A stretch of DNA of 64,000 nt from Sorex araneus (taxonomy: Eukaryota; Chordata; Mammalia; Eulipotyphla; Soricidae). The notes beneath the pieces are model-generated. The model saw only the letters and a program-made list of their open reading frames with translations. It was not told the origin of the DNA and searched no databases. The stretch covers positions 9,506,432 through 9,570,431 of the forward strand of contig NC_073307.1 in NCBI RefSeq assembly GCF_027595985.1, given 5' to 3'. Positions 34,850 through 45,999 of this stretch are shown in pieces; position 1 is the first letter of the stretch; every line of letters begins with the position of its first letter. The position numbers and the translations under genes were made by a program.

Positions 34850-36600
34850 AATCACCACCACATGCTTTATTACCACCTTAGTTTCAACCACTAAATTCAA
34901 TTTGGTCTTCATCATTACTGAGGTCCCTTTTAGAGTTCTCTTGCTAATTTTATCTTATCCCTAGACAATGGTTGAACACTTTGCCCCCTTTTGTTGCTCT
35001 CCTCAAACTGTTACCTCCTAAATGATCTTTTCATGCACCCCTAATATAAAGTCATTACCAAATATCGCAAAAACACTTCCATTTCTCGATTTCAAATGTT
35101 CAAATTTCCAGATTCTCTCTTTGTTCTCTTGTTTTTCCCTCAAGTATCAACACATGTGTTCTTAGTCAGAGGTACTGATAAAATCCAGAAATTCTATAAA
35201 CTTGGATATATTTTAAAAAAACCTTTATTTCAGCAATCTCTGAAGGAATTTCAGCATTCACTGTATCTATAATTTAGCTGTCAATAAAATTTGGTTATTT
35301 TATATCACATGATAGGCATTTTTGATTAGCTAAAATGCTGCCTACACTCATCCTATATGTAACAGTAGGGTAGTCAAAGCACTGTTGTGTCTTTCTTACC
35401 ATTTAATGTTTACATGCATATTTGTGGATGATTTTAAAAGTATTGTGGTAATGATTATGGAAAGTATTGAGATAATTATATTTGAACAGCCATTAGCAAA
35501 ATAGTTTTATCCTTTTATGAAAAAACATTTCTGAAATGAGGCCCTTTGAGTGCCGAGAGGGTCCCAGCATAGGAGGAGAGAAGAGCTCTGGAGAGAGCGT
35601 CCCTCCTTCCCCATCTAAGCTACTTCCAGAAGCCTCTGTTTCCAGAGTCTCCTGGATTCTCCATTTGCTGTGCGGAGCCTTTAATGATTCCTCCTGGAAA
35701 CTTCTCTTCATATTTGAAGTTCATGTCCATGGCACCACCATGCAACACGTTTCCCTGGAGTAGATTCTAGCTTCTATGCAATAAGGTCTTGTCATTGTCA
35801 CCCCTACCCCTTTTGTTACCATATATCTTGAATTTCTTTTGCAAATGTTGCATCCATTTCTTCCTAGTCACTTTTAATTATTCCTTTACAAAATCCATAT
35901 GACTTTATTCTTTTCATTCTATTGCTGCGTGCTCCACTTCTCTTTTCCTTTCAATCCAATGAAAAGAGTGTAGACTTTGAGTCCCCAAATTGTCTAATCT
36001 CTTAGCAACTGCTGGACCCCCTCCACTGACTACCATTGGTAGCACTTGATTCTCTTGGTTTGGGTACCATTACCCCCCTGGAGTTTTTCTCCTCTTTTTC
36101 TCACTGTCTTCTATTTTCTCTTGCCCTTCTGTCTGCTGTACTTTCCAAAACTCTCTGGCTACTGTGCTGTCCATGGCTATGCTCCTTCATCTGCGGTACT
36201 CCCATATTGACTAGCTGTGGGAAGGGAGAGGGTGTCACTTAGCTGTGCTTATTCCCTGGTGCACGTGCTGGTCTTGGTGGCATTCTTAGTTATGCTCACA
36301 CACATCTGCAGTGAGAACTCACTGCACTGGGGATCCCAGATAACAGAGTTGCCAAGATTCCACTCAGCACGTGTGGTGATTGAACTCCCAGACTGACACT
36401 TACAATGCGGGGGCTTTAAGTTGCTGAGAAATCTTGCAGGGGGGATCCAATTTTATGGCTTTTATGACTTCATGCCTTTGCTTTGCAATTTAAATCAGCA
36501 GAGCAGATCAAGCATACCAGTTGACCTCTATATCTCTGTTTGGTTGGCCTGGTTCCATGATCTCTACCTGCCTCACCTCTTTAGCCTTCATGCATCCTTT
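34850..36600. other. unique intron DNA
   Basis: No exon. A faint SINE-like trace near 36260-36420 is too decayed to call. Confidence 0.35.
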
Positions 36601-36607
36601 GCTTGTT

Positions 36608-36757
36608 TTCTTTTGGGGACCACATCCAGGGAAATTCAAGGTTTACTCCTGGATCTGTGCTCAGGGGAATATACTGGGTGCTGCAGGATTGAATCTGGGT
36701 GAGTTGCATACAAGGCAAATGCCTTACCAACCCTGCACTATTACTGCAGTCCTCTCG
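36608..36757 (-). mobile_element. tRNA-SINE, diverged
   Basis: TTTTGGGGACCACATCCAGG, ACTCCTGGATCTGTGCTCAGG, GATTGAATCTGGGTGAG, CACTATTACTGCAGTCC. Confidence 0.85.
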
Positions 36758-36957
36758 CATCCTTCATTGGTGCTTCTTTGTCCATGGAGGTGTATGACCA
36801 CCACCTGGTTAGCCAGAAAGGAATCTAACTGACCCTGGGCATTGTTTTCTTACCAAGTTTAAGATCATAATCCCTGGACCTCTCTAGGTACTTATACTTC
36901 ACTCCATTGCTACGTTCTATCTCTGTCTAAACTACCATCAATTCTCCACAGGACAAT

Positions 36958-37198
36958 GGATCACTGTCATGTCATCCTGTTGTTCATCGATTTGTTTGAG
37001 TGGATGCCAGCAATGTCTCCATTCATCTCTGTCATGTGCTAGTATAGCTTGATGGCATATTGGGGACTTTTTCAGGATCAGGGGAATGAGGACCGTCGTT
37101 TTAAATTTTTTTTTGGCATATTGAATACACCACGGGCAGCTTGTCAGTCTCTGCTATGTGGGCGGGATACTTTCAGTAGCTTTCTGGGCTCTCTGAGA
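36958..37198 (-). mobile_element. extra-long SINE form, truncated at its 5' end, joined to VAV-like DNA
   Basis: Reading in reverse from the tail: GTTCATCGATTTGTTTGAG, TCTCCATTC, then a 70-bp module (37025-37094) related to the one at 14359-14451, then GGCATATTGAATACACC, GGGCGGGATACTTTCAGTAG and GAGAGGGACGGAGG. There the tRNA head is missing and different DNA begins. Confidence 0.8.
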
Positions 37199-37800
37199 GG
37201 GACGGAGGCTTTTGGGGCGGCCTCTAATCGCCTTGACAGGTGTTTGCAGTCTACCGAATGTAAGCTTTTGGTTGACTGGCATGTTGTAATGGTCTGCACA
37301 CTGACAAACACGCACCTGCCTGCATCTCTGGGCAGCACCTGGGACATCTGTGCCCTCAGGTTGATCTCCTTGAGGTTGATGGAGTGCGCCAGAGGTTTTT
37401 GAGCAGCTGGCAGAGCAGGACCCTATTGCAGAGGGTCTGTGCCAGGTCAAACACCTGCACCAAGTCCCAGGTCACCCCGTGGCTGGCTGACAGCACCCCA
37501 CAGTCCATGAGCCACTGTACGAACTGTCACCATGGCTCTATGTCTGACAGCACTTTGATTCAGCCCAGCTGGGGCAGGCGGCAATGCTGTGGCCACCACC
37601 GAGGTTTCTCTGTGCCCCACCAATGCCATTCTGTCTATATCTTGCAGAACAGCCAGTGATGCCCATCAGGAATCATGCGCAGAGTTCCAGCAGGGATCAC
37701 GTGTAGAGTTCCATGCCTGGCCTGCTGAGCCATGCTTCGTCTAAGGTGAGATGGTGAGCCGGGTTCAGGAGATCATGAGGGGTTGGGGTGGCAGTGGCGC
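37199..37800 (-). other. segment containing the VAV-like relic and its flanks
   Basis: Moderately GC-rich DNA without SINE sequence, containing the exon-1-like piece at 37339-37533. The parts on either side (intron-like at 37199-37338, 5' UTR-like at 37534-37800) are what unspliced captured genomic DNA would give. Their origin cannot be shown by reading alone. Confidence 0.45.
37339..37533 (-). pseudogene. fragment resembling VAV-family exon 1 (best VAV3), unspliced relic
   Basis: Read on the minus strand, a 42-residue stretch matches the start of the VAV calponin-homology domain: QWL, then HGVTWD, VFDLAQTL and VLLCQLLKNL. After a 1-nt frame break it continues INLKEINLRAQMSQ. A Met codon sits at the expected start (37533), with about 8 nt lost before QWL. 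Similarity ends exactly after MSQ, where VAV exon 1 ends as I recall it, and the next bases are GTG. The piece therefore looks like genomic exon 1 plus intron start rather than a processed mRNA copy. It lies in the large NDST4 intron in the sense orientation, next to a SINE. VAV encodes a Rho-family exchange factor; this relic is not functional as such. Choosing VAV3 over VAV1/2 rests on DLAQTL and INLKEINL. Confidence 0.7.
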
Positions 37801-38017
37801 CATCTTGCCTCCAATCAAATATGGTGTGGCAATTATGAAAAATGAGTAGGGAGTGTCTTCTGATATGTTAAGAATATATTCACTCATCCGTGAAGTGGCC
37901 TGGAGCATAGTGGCAGTTGGATTGTGGAGGTCGACTGCTGGGGCTGGGTCCCTTGGGGTGGGGAGGACTCTCACCTGCCCCACTCTGGGGCACCCTGAGT
38001 GAAAACAGCCTGGTGCA

Positions 38018-38156
38018 TAGGTTATTCCTGGCTCTGCACTCAGGAATTACTCCTGGCGGTGCTTGGGAGACCATATGGGATTCTGGGAATTGAACCTGGG
38101 TCGGCCGCATGCAAGGCAAATGCCTTACCCACTGTGCTATTGTTCCAGCTCCAGGA
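38018..38156 (-). mobile_element. tRNA-SINE, tail missing
   Basis: Begins abruptly at ATTCCTGGCTCTGCACTCAG and runs to the head end GCTATTGTTCCAGCTCC. Confidence 0.9.
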
Positions 38157-38289
38157 TGAATATTCTAACCCACGCTTTCAACTCCTCAAAGGATGCTGGC
38201 CCCATGCACTCTAACTTAGCACCTGACACCGCAGTTCCATGTCTAGCCCCATAGAAGATTCTCTAGCTCTTTAAATGGACTCTGGTCCT

Positions 38290-38490
38290 TTCAGGAAGGG
38301 GACTGTGCATGTGTATTCCCCAACTACGCTCACTCAGTCAATACTTGCTCAGCCTTCAGTTTTCACCTAAAGTTTATTTCCCTGGAGAATGCTCATATTG
38401 CACCTTCCCCTTCCTCACAGCAGTCACCTTTTCTAATTATATATCTTTATGATTATTTGATGATCTCTCCACACATTAGAGTGAACACAA
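38290..38490 (+). repeat. L2 (LINE-2) fragment
   Basis: Order of weak matches to the L2 3' region: CCTTTCAGGAAGGGG, then GCACCTTCCCCTTCCTCACA, TATATCTTTATGATTATTTG, GATGATCTCTCCACACATTA. Confidence 0.55.
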
Positions 38491-38494
38491 AGTT

Positions 38495-39390
38495 TAATTA
38501 TCATCTCATCGATTAATACCATAATTAAATAGAGCTGCAAACTCTTCCATTTCAGGGTGAGGCAATCCATATTGCTGGACATTTATTTCTTGTTTGTTAT
38601 TATTTTTATAATGCTAGAATATAAATAAAGGAATCAATATTTATTCATTTCTTTGAAGTTTTCCTGACAATTGATACCAGAAGAGGAACCATAGCACACA
38701 AGAATCTCTATGGTGTTTGATAACTTTCAGCTAATAACTAATAAACTGTCAGATCATTTCAACTGCCAAATTAGACTTCAGAAAACTTCCCCACATATAT
38801 CCTTATCCTGGAATAGTTGAGTGTGTTTCTTTTTCTTATCAGAAGAGAGAAGAAAAATTACCATATGTCAAGATGACATTAAAATATATTGCTCTGATAT
38901 GTATTTTATTGACATCTCATTGACTTGATAATATTTATACAAATTATGAGCAGTTATATTTGTCTTTCTTCTCTCCTTGATTAATTTGTTAAATTTTCTA
39001 ATGTGTTGTTATTTTTTATTTACTTTCTCATTTATTTTGTCTTACATTTTTTTAAAAAAACAGAGTCACTCAGTCACTCACCGTGCATTTACTAAAAATG
39101 CTCTTTCTTTTCTTTTAATTTTGCTAATGGTGGCAGACCCACATTTTACATGTTTCTGTGATTTATTCACTGCATTAGTTCTTTGATGAACTAGACTTTC
39201 TATCATTTCATACTTGAAAGTCCTTGACCCACTTGGAGTGGAATAATTCAACTCCTATTTCTTTTCTTCTTTAGTGAATTCTTTTAATGCTTGACTATGG
39301 GCGAGGAAGGAAAGAAATTGAGGAGGGAGGAAAAGACGGATGAGAAACAATGGGGATCCGAGTCCATTAGTGGTGTGAAGGAGTGGTGCC
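38495..39390. other. AT-rich unique DNA left of the L1
   Basis: Nothing recognised; the L1 5' boundary lies near its right end. Confidence 0.4.
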
Positions 39391-39394
39391 ATCA

Positions 39395-40102
39395 CATACC
39401 CAAACCATAGTCACCAACGCCATAAACAAGAGCTCAAAGCCTCAACAACCAACTTAAAAAGGTGCTTGTCAAAGTGCCAGGCTACGGGTAGGGAGGAGAA
39501 AGGAGGGTGGGAACCTGGGTAGCCTGGTGGACGGGAGATGACATGAGTGGTGGGATTGGTGGTGGAACATAGTGTGTCTAAAAAGCCAATTAAGGTGTGG
39601 CCCCAGGACTCGAACTCAAACCAGCGGGCAGAAACCCCCAGCTCCAGCCGCCCTCGCAGACTCCAGCCTTCCCGCTTCATCCAGGTGTGCCAGCCTCCCT
39701 TATACGGGCCAGAAGGGGGCAGTGGTCTCCGCGACGGTGGGCGTGGCCTCTGCTGTAGGGGGCGTGGTCTCTGGGGGCCTGGGGCCTCCGCCACTTAGGC
39801 CGCAATTATTTCCCCCTCTTCCAGTACACTCCACAGACATCTCAATCCCCATTACCTAACTCTGTAGAGAATTCCTGGCTACCTCAAACAAAAAAATGAA
39901 AATAGGCCACTAGCCAATTTCAATTGCACCAAAATAATGGTGAGCACAAATCCTTTCCAATTACACAAAATACTGATGAGCACAAGAAGTTATACACGCC
40001 CAATGTGAAAGGACACATCCTCTGAACCTTCACCAGAAACCCCACAAAGAGAGAACAGCGCTAGTGAACTGGAAGGTCCTACCTCTATACAACCGCGACA
40101 AC
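39395..40102 (+). promoter_or_regulatory. L1 5' UTR / internal promoter region
   Basis: About 700 bp precede the first ORF1 Met. The part near 39600-39800 is GC-rich, with repeated GGGCGTGG-type boxes that could bind Sp/KLF factors. That fits an L1 internal promoter. Open frames here (for example a Pro/Arg-rich one on the minus strand at 39411-39794) reflect composition, not genes. The upstream limit is uncertain. Confidence 0.5.
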
Positions 40103-41008
40103 ATGAAGAAACATAGAAAATCCCCATCTTGAGGAGAGGATGAAGAAAAGAGTTCAGAAACCTCAGCAGAGGTTACCCGGAAATATGATCTCTTCGATAA
40201 AGAATTCAGAGAAGAAATGCTGAGAATTTTCAACAAACTTAAAGAAACAGTGGAGCAGTCAGCGAAGAAAATACAGGAAGAAATGAGAGCAGAAATAGGA
40301 AAGCTATATTCAGAAATGTCACAAATAAAAGACGCGGTAGACGAAATAAAAAACACAGTGGGTGCCCTCAACAGTAGAATGGCTACAGCTGTAGATAGAA
40401 TCAGTGAGCTTGAAGATGAGCCACAGAAAGCTCACAGGCTGCAACAAACAATAAGAAAAGACCTCAAAATAGCTCTAGTGCAAATCAAAGACCTAGGGGA
40501 TGATTCCAAGAGGAATAACATCAGAATCATCGGAGTACAGGAAGGACAAGGAGGCAACCCTAATGAAAAAGCCACAGTTAAAGAAATCATTGCTGAAAAG
40601 TTCCCAGAGCTGGGTAATGCAGAAGTCCAGATCCTAGGAGCCCGAAGGGTGCCAGCTAGAAGAGACCCTAATAAAAAGACTCCAAGACATATCATAGTCA
40701 GAATGAGGGATGCCACGGATAGGGACACAATACTGCAAGCAGTGAGGTCAAAAAAGGAAATCACATACAAAGGAGCACCCCTCAGATTCACAGCAGACCT
40801 ATCAGAGGAAATCCTCCAAGCCAGAAGACAACGGTGGGATATAGTGAAAATACTCAATAAAATGAATGTCTCACCAAGAATACCCTATCGGGCTAAGATC
40901 TCATTCAAACTCAAAGGAACCATACACAACTTCATGGAAAAACAACAGCTCAGGAACTTCATAGACTCAAAACCAAACTTAAAAGAGGGACTAACAGGGC
41001 TCCTCTGA
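40103..41008 (+). pseudogene. L1 ORF1 (RNA-binding chaperone) with one premature stop
   Basis: The frame from the Met at 40103 spans 301 codons to the stop at 41008, interrupted only by TGA at 40130, codon 10. Downstream it is open and reads as L1 ORF1p: a heptad-rich Lys/Glu coiled coil (about residues 39-120), then an RRM with NNIRIIGVQEG, and a C-terminal domain with ARRQRWDIVK and the RIPYRAKISF motif. ORF1p forms trimers that bind L1 RNA. A CGA-to-TGA change at a CpG would explain the stop. Translation from the internal Met at 40217 would give 263 residues lacking the N terminus. Confidence 0.85.
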
Positions 41009-41061
41009 GACAAGAAAACTCCTACAAGCACAATATAAGCACAACAAACATCTTCAGAAAG

Positions 41062-44000
41062 ATGGCACAAAACTCCATGACAATAATCTCTCTCAATGTT
41101 AATGGTCTAAATGCACCCATCAAGAGACACAGTGTGGCAAAATGGATCCAGAAACTAAACCCAGCATTCTGCTGCCTACAAGAAACACATCTGAATGGTC
41201 AGAACAAACATAGACTCAAAGTCAAAGGTTTGAAAACAATCCTTCAAGCAAATAATTCCTTCAAAAAAGCTGGGGTGGCTATACTAATATCAGACAACAT
41301 AGATTTAAGGTTGAAAAAGATTAGAAGGGTCAGTGAAGGCCATTTTTACCAGTCAAGGGATATGTAAGGCAGGAAAAACTCACATTCTGAAACATATATG
41401 CAGCTAATGAGGGACCAGCTAAGTACTTAAAACAACTTCTAACAGATCTTAGGGAGGACATTGCTAGCAACACAATAGTAGTTGGAAACTTCAACAATGC
41501 CTTATCCACTCTGGATAGATCAACAAGATCAAAACTCAGCAAGGAAACACTGGCCTTGAAGGAAGAAATAGAAGAGAGGAGGCTAATAGATATATACAGG
41601 ACTTTGCATCCCCATAAAAAAGAATACACATTCTTTTCCAGTGCATACGGAATATTCTCCAAAATAGATCACGTGCTGGGCCACAAAGCATACCTCAATA
41701 GAATCAGGAAAATAGAAATTGTATCAACTATCTTCTCAGACCATGATGCACTGAAGATAGAAGTTAATTATGCACAGATTCAGAGAACCAAATCATACAC
41801 CTGGAAATTAAACAACTCAATGTTGAGCAATGAATGGGTCGGGGAGGAAATCAAGGAAGAAATCAAAAGGTACCTGGAAACAAATGATAATGAAGACACG
41901 AGCTACCAGAACCTGTGGGATGCAGCTAAAGCTGTGTTAAGGGGAAAATTTATAGCTCTGCAAGCATATCTCAGGAAAGAAGAAAGAGCCCACAATAACC
42001 TGACCTCACAGCTCAAGACCTTAGAAAAGGAACATCAAAAGTAGCCCAAACCAGGTGAAGGAAAGAAATAATAAAACTTAGAACAGAAATCACTGACAGG
42101 GAAACCCAAAACACAATCCGAAAGATCAATGAATCTAAGAGCTTGTTCTTTGAGAAAATAAATAGGATTGATAAACCACTAGCAAGACTAACAAAGAAAG
42201 AGATAGAGGGAACCCTAATAAACTGAATCAGAAATGAAAAGGGGGACATCACAACAGAAACCAAAGAAATTCAAAAAATCATCAGACACTACTTCAAAAG
42301 TCTGTACACCACAAAACAAGAGAATCTAGAAGAAATGGATAAATTCCTGAATTGATATAACCTCCCAAGGCTGAACCAAGATGATTTGGAATACCTGAAT
42401 AGACCCATTAGTATCAAGGAAATTGAAACTGTAATCAAAAGTCTCCCCAGAAAAAAAAAGTCCAGGTTCAGATGGATTCACTAGCGAATTCTTCCATACA
42501 GTTAAAGAGGACATACTGCCAGTTCTTTTCAAGCTTTTCCAGGAAATTGAGGAAACAGAAACACTCCCAAACCATTTCTATGAGGCACATATCACCCTAA
42601 TGCCAAAAGCAAACAGAGACACCACAAAAAAGGAAAACTACAGACCGATATCTTTGATGAATATGAATGTGAAAATCCTCAACAAAATGTTAGTAAATAG
42701 AATCCAACAACTCATCAAAATGATCATACACCACAACCAAGTGGGATTTATTCTGGGCATGAAAGCATGGTTCAATATTTGGAAGTCAATCAATGTAATC
42801 CACCATATCAACAAAAGAAAAGACAAAAGACATACGATCATATCAATAGATGCAGAGAAAGCATTTGACAAGATCCAACACCCATTCATTATGAAAACTC
42901 TCACCAAAATGGGTATAGAAGGGAACTTCCTCAATATAATCAAAGCCACCTACCACAAGCGTATAGCAAGCATTATCCTCAATAGGGAAAAACTAATGGC
43001 ATTCCCTCTACAATCAGGGGCAAGACAAGGATGCCCACTCTCACCACTTCTGTTCAATATAGTACTGAAAGTACTTGCAGTAGTGATTAGGCAAGAAAAA
43101 GACATTTAGGGCATCTAGATAGGAAAGGAAGAAATCAAGCTCTCACTATTTGCAGATGATATGATACTATATTTAGAGAACCCTAAAACCTCTACCAAAA
43201 AAAAGTATATATAGAAACAATATAATAGAAACAATATACTTGTATAGTAAAGTCTCAGGCTATAAAATCAATACCCAAAAGTCCATGGCTTTCCTATATG
43301 CAAATAATGAAAGAGAAGGAAGTGATATGAAAAAAGCAATTGAGTTGAGAATCATGCCTCAGAAAATCAAGTACCTCAGAATCAGCTTAACTAAGGAGGT
43401 GAAGGACCTGTACAGAGAAAATTACAAAATGTTACTTCATGAAATAAAAGAGGACATGAGGAAATGGAAACACATCCCGTGCTCATGGATTGGGAGAATT
43501 AACATTGTCAAAATGTCAATACTCCCCAAAGCATTAAACAGATTCAATGAGATCCCTATAAGGATACCTATGACATTCTTCAAGGAAGTGGACCAAATGC
43601 TTCTGAAATTCATATGGAACAACAACCCCCCCACGAATAGCTAAAGCAATTTTGAGGGGAAAGAAGATGGAAGGCATCACCTTCCCCAACCTCAAACTCT
43701 ACTACAAAGTGGTAATAATTAAAACTGCATGGTACTGGAACAAAATCAGAATGGTAGACCAAAGGAACAGAGTTGAATATCCTTACACACACCCTCTAAT
43801 ATATGATCATCTAATCTTTGATAAGGGAGCAAGAAATGTGAAGTGGATCAAGGAAAGCCTCTTTAACAAATGGTGCTGGCAACACTGGACAGCTACATGC
43901 AAAAATATGGGCTCAGACCTATACCTAACACCATGCACAAAAGTCAGATCAAAATGAACTAAAATCCTCAACATCAGACCAGAATCCATAAGGTATATTG

Positions 44001-44884
44001 GAGACAAGTTTGGCAAAACCCTCCACAATATTGAAGGTACAGGTATCTTGCACCTGAGCAGGCAAGTGGAAACAGAGATAAATAAATGGGAGGACTACCT
44101 TAAACTGAGAAGCTTCTGCACCTCAAAAGATAGTGACCAGAATTCGAAGACAGTCTACAGAATGGGAAAGGATATTCACCCAATACCCACCTGATAAGGG
44201 GTTGATATCAAAAATTTACAGAGCACTGATTGAACTCCACAAGAAGAAAACATCCAACCCCAGCAGAAAATGGGGCAATGAAATGACAGAAACTTTCTCA
44301 AGGAAGAAATCCGAATGTCTAAAAGACACATGAAAAAATGCTCCTCATTACCAATCATCAGGGAGATGCAGATCAAAACATCAATGAGATACCATCTCAC
44401 ATCATAGGGACTGGCCCACATCCAAAAGAACAAAAGCAACCGGTGCTGGCACAGATGTGGGGAGAAAAGGACTCTCCTTCATTGTTGGTGGGAATGCCGA
44501 CTGGTTCAGCCCTTTCGAAAAACAGTATGGACGCCTCTCAAAAAATTAGAAATTGATCTCCCATTTGACCCAGCAATATCACTTATGGGAATATAACCCA
44601 GATATGCAAAAAGTATAGTAAAAGTGACACCTGCACCTATATGTTCTTTGCAGCACTGTTTACAATAGCCAGAATCTGGAAAAAAACCTGAGTGCCCGAG
44701 AACAGATGACTGGTTAAAGAAACTTTGGTACATCTACACAATGGAATACTATGCAGCTGTTAGAAAAGATGAAGTCATAAAATTTGCATATAAGTGGATC
44801 AACATGGAAAGTATCATGTTAAGTGAAATAAGTCAGAAAGAGAGGAACAGTCATAGAAAGATTGCACTAATTTGTGGAATATAG
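41062..44884 (+). pseudogene. L1 ORF2 (endonuclease and reverse transcriptase), multiply broken
   Basis: Recognisable pieces in order are: AP-like endonuclease (ISLNVNGLN at the start, CLQETHL, later SDHDALKIE); reverse transcriptase ([25 protein letters not shown], then LFADDM at about 43146); and a C-terminal end closing near MEYYAAV...ALICGI at 44884. The overall length of 3823 nt is close to the usual size but not a multiple of three. Breaks include a TAA at 41365, frame changes in the endonuclease, two TAG codons at 43107 and 43116 before the FADD box, and later stops. The endonuclease motif normally reading GDFN reads GNFN here, removing a catalytic Asp. Confidence 0.88.
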
Positions 44885-45348
44885 AGTAACAGAATGGGAG
44901 ACTAACACCCAAGAATGGTAGAGATAAGTACCAGGAGGATTACTCCATAGCTTGGAAGCTGGCCTCACATGTTGTGGGGAAAAAGCAGCTTAGATAAAGA
45001 AGGGACCACCAAGCAAAGAGTGCTAGGGGGGGCTGCTAGGGACTGGAGATGCAGGCTGAAAATAGACTATAGATTGAACATGATGCCTACTTAATACCTC
45101 TATAGCAAACCACAACACCCAAAAGGAGAGAGAGAGAGCAAAACGGAATGTCCTGACACAGAGGTGGGGTGGGGTGGAGGGGACAGGGTGGGGATGGTGG
45201 GAGGGATGCTGAAATGATTGGTGGTGGAAAATGGGCACTGGTGGAGGGATGGGTATTCAATCATTGTATGACTGAACGCAAGCATGAAAGTTTTAAGCCT
45301 ATAACTTTATCTCACGGTGATTCATTAATAATTTTTTTTTTAAAAAAA
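44885..45348 (+). mobile_element. L1 3' UTR and tail
   Basis: This follows the ORF2 stop. It contains a G-rich stretch (GGTGGGGTGGGGTGG type, about 45163-45200), then GGAGGGATGGG, and ends in the CACGGTGATTCATTAATAA region before an A/T-rich tail. The same terminal block is found in at least eight truncated copies in the window, so it is a good family marker. The G-rich run could form a quadruplex, as is known for L1 3' UTRs in other mammals. Confidence 0.8.
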
Positions 45349-45387
45349 GCAAAGTGAAAAAAACTGTAAATCCTGGGGCTTTAATTT

Positions 45388-45634
45388 CTGTATCACTGTC
45401 ATCCTGTTGCTCATTGATTTGCTTGAGCGGGCACCAGTAATGTCTCCATTGTGAAACTTGTTGTTACTGTTTTGGGCATATCAAATATGCCACAGGTAGC
45501 TTGCCAGACTCTGCTGTGCAGACGAGATACTCTCAGTAGCTTGCCAAACTCTCTGAGAGGGGCGGAGGAATCGAACCTGAGTCGGCCATGTGCAGGGCAA
45601 ACGCCCTACCCACTGTGCTATCATTCCAGCCCAA
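45388..45634 (-). mobile_element. tRNA-SINE, long form
   Basis: CATCCTGTTGCTCATTGATT, TCTCCATTGTGAAACTTG, GAATCGAACCTGAGTCGGCC, GCTATCATTCCAGCCC. It lies between the L1 end and an NDST4 exon, about 100 bp from the donor site. Confidence 0.94.
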
Positions 45635-45733
45635 ATTTTAAAAATATATTTGGACTTCATTTTGGTACTTCACCATTGCTTACATGGAAACTATGGCCAA
45701 ACGTTATTCACAGTATTTTTTATGGTTTTGTAC

Positions 45734-45908
45734 CTGGTACCAAGAATATGCCCTGTCTGAGGGGTCTATGAGGATGGTGATGATCTTGGCTTTGGGGATC
45801 AGGGATGCAGCTCGCTTAGGAGCTTCTTCAGAATGGAAGTAATTTGCACTCTTTTCAAAGAGAAAATCACTTGTAATGTTGGATGGGGTCGGGAAGAAGT
45901 CCATATAC
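45734..45908 (-). CDS. NDST4: NDST4 coding exon, fifth from last: 3'-phosphate binding segment
   Basis: The 175-nt exon finishes the Trp codon and encodes 58 residues, from [10 protein letters not shown] to DRAYSWYQ. It contains FEKSANYF and the [20 protein letters not shown] strand-helix unit, in which Ser702 (Ser712 in NDST1) contacts the 3'-phosphate of PAPS. It ends in phase 0 at CAG|GTACAA. A SINE and a whole L1 lie just downstream in the following 14-kb intron. Confidence 0.95.
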
Positions 45909-45999
45909 CTAAAGGAAGACAAAGATAATCAATTACTCCAAAATCCATATTTTTTTCTCATGCCTTTCCATGCATATGAAATAACTTCAGCATGCTGTT

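Larger units (their letters stand above)
39395..45348 (+). mobile_element. nearly full-length but inactive L1 retrotransposon
   Basis: A LINE-1 in antisense to NDST4, inside its 14-kb intron. The order is a GC-rich 5' UTR, ORF1 remnant, about 53-bp spacer, ORF2 remnant, then a 3' UTR and A/T-rich tail. The 3' end agrees with the many short L1 3' copies in this window. The 5' boundary is approximate; I found no clear target-site duplication. Both reading frames carry stops or frameshifts, so it cannot make active proteins. It is probably fairly old but assembled as one insertion. Confidence 0.85.

Noticed and set aside
39411-39794. Pro/Arg-rich open frame of 127 codons on the minus strand
   Set aside because: It lies over the GC-rich L1 5' UTR and starts and ends without gene context; best explained by composition.
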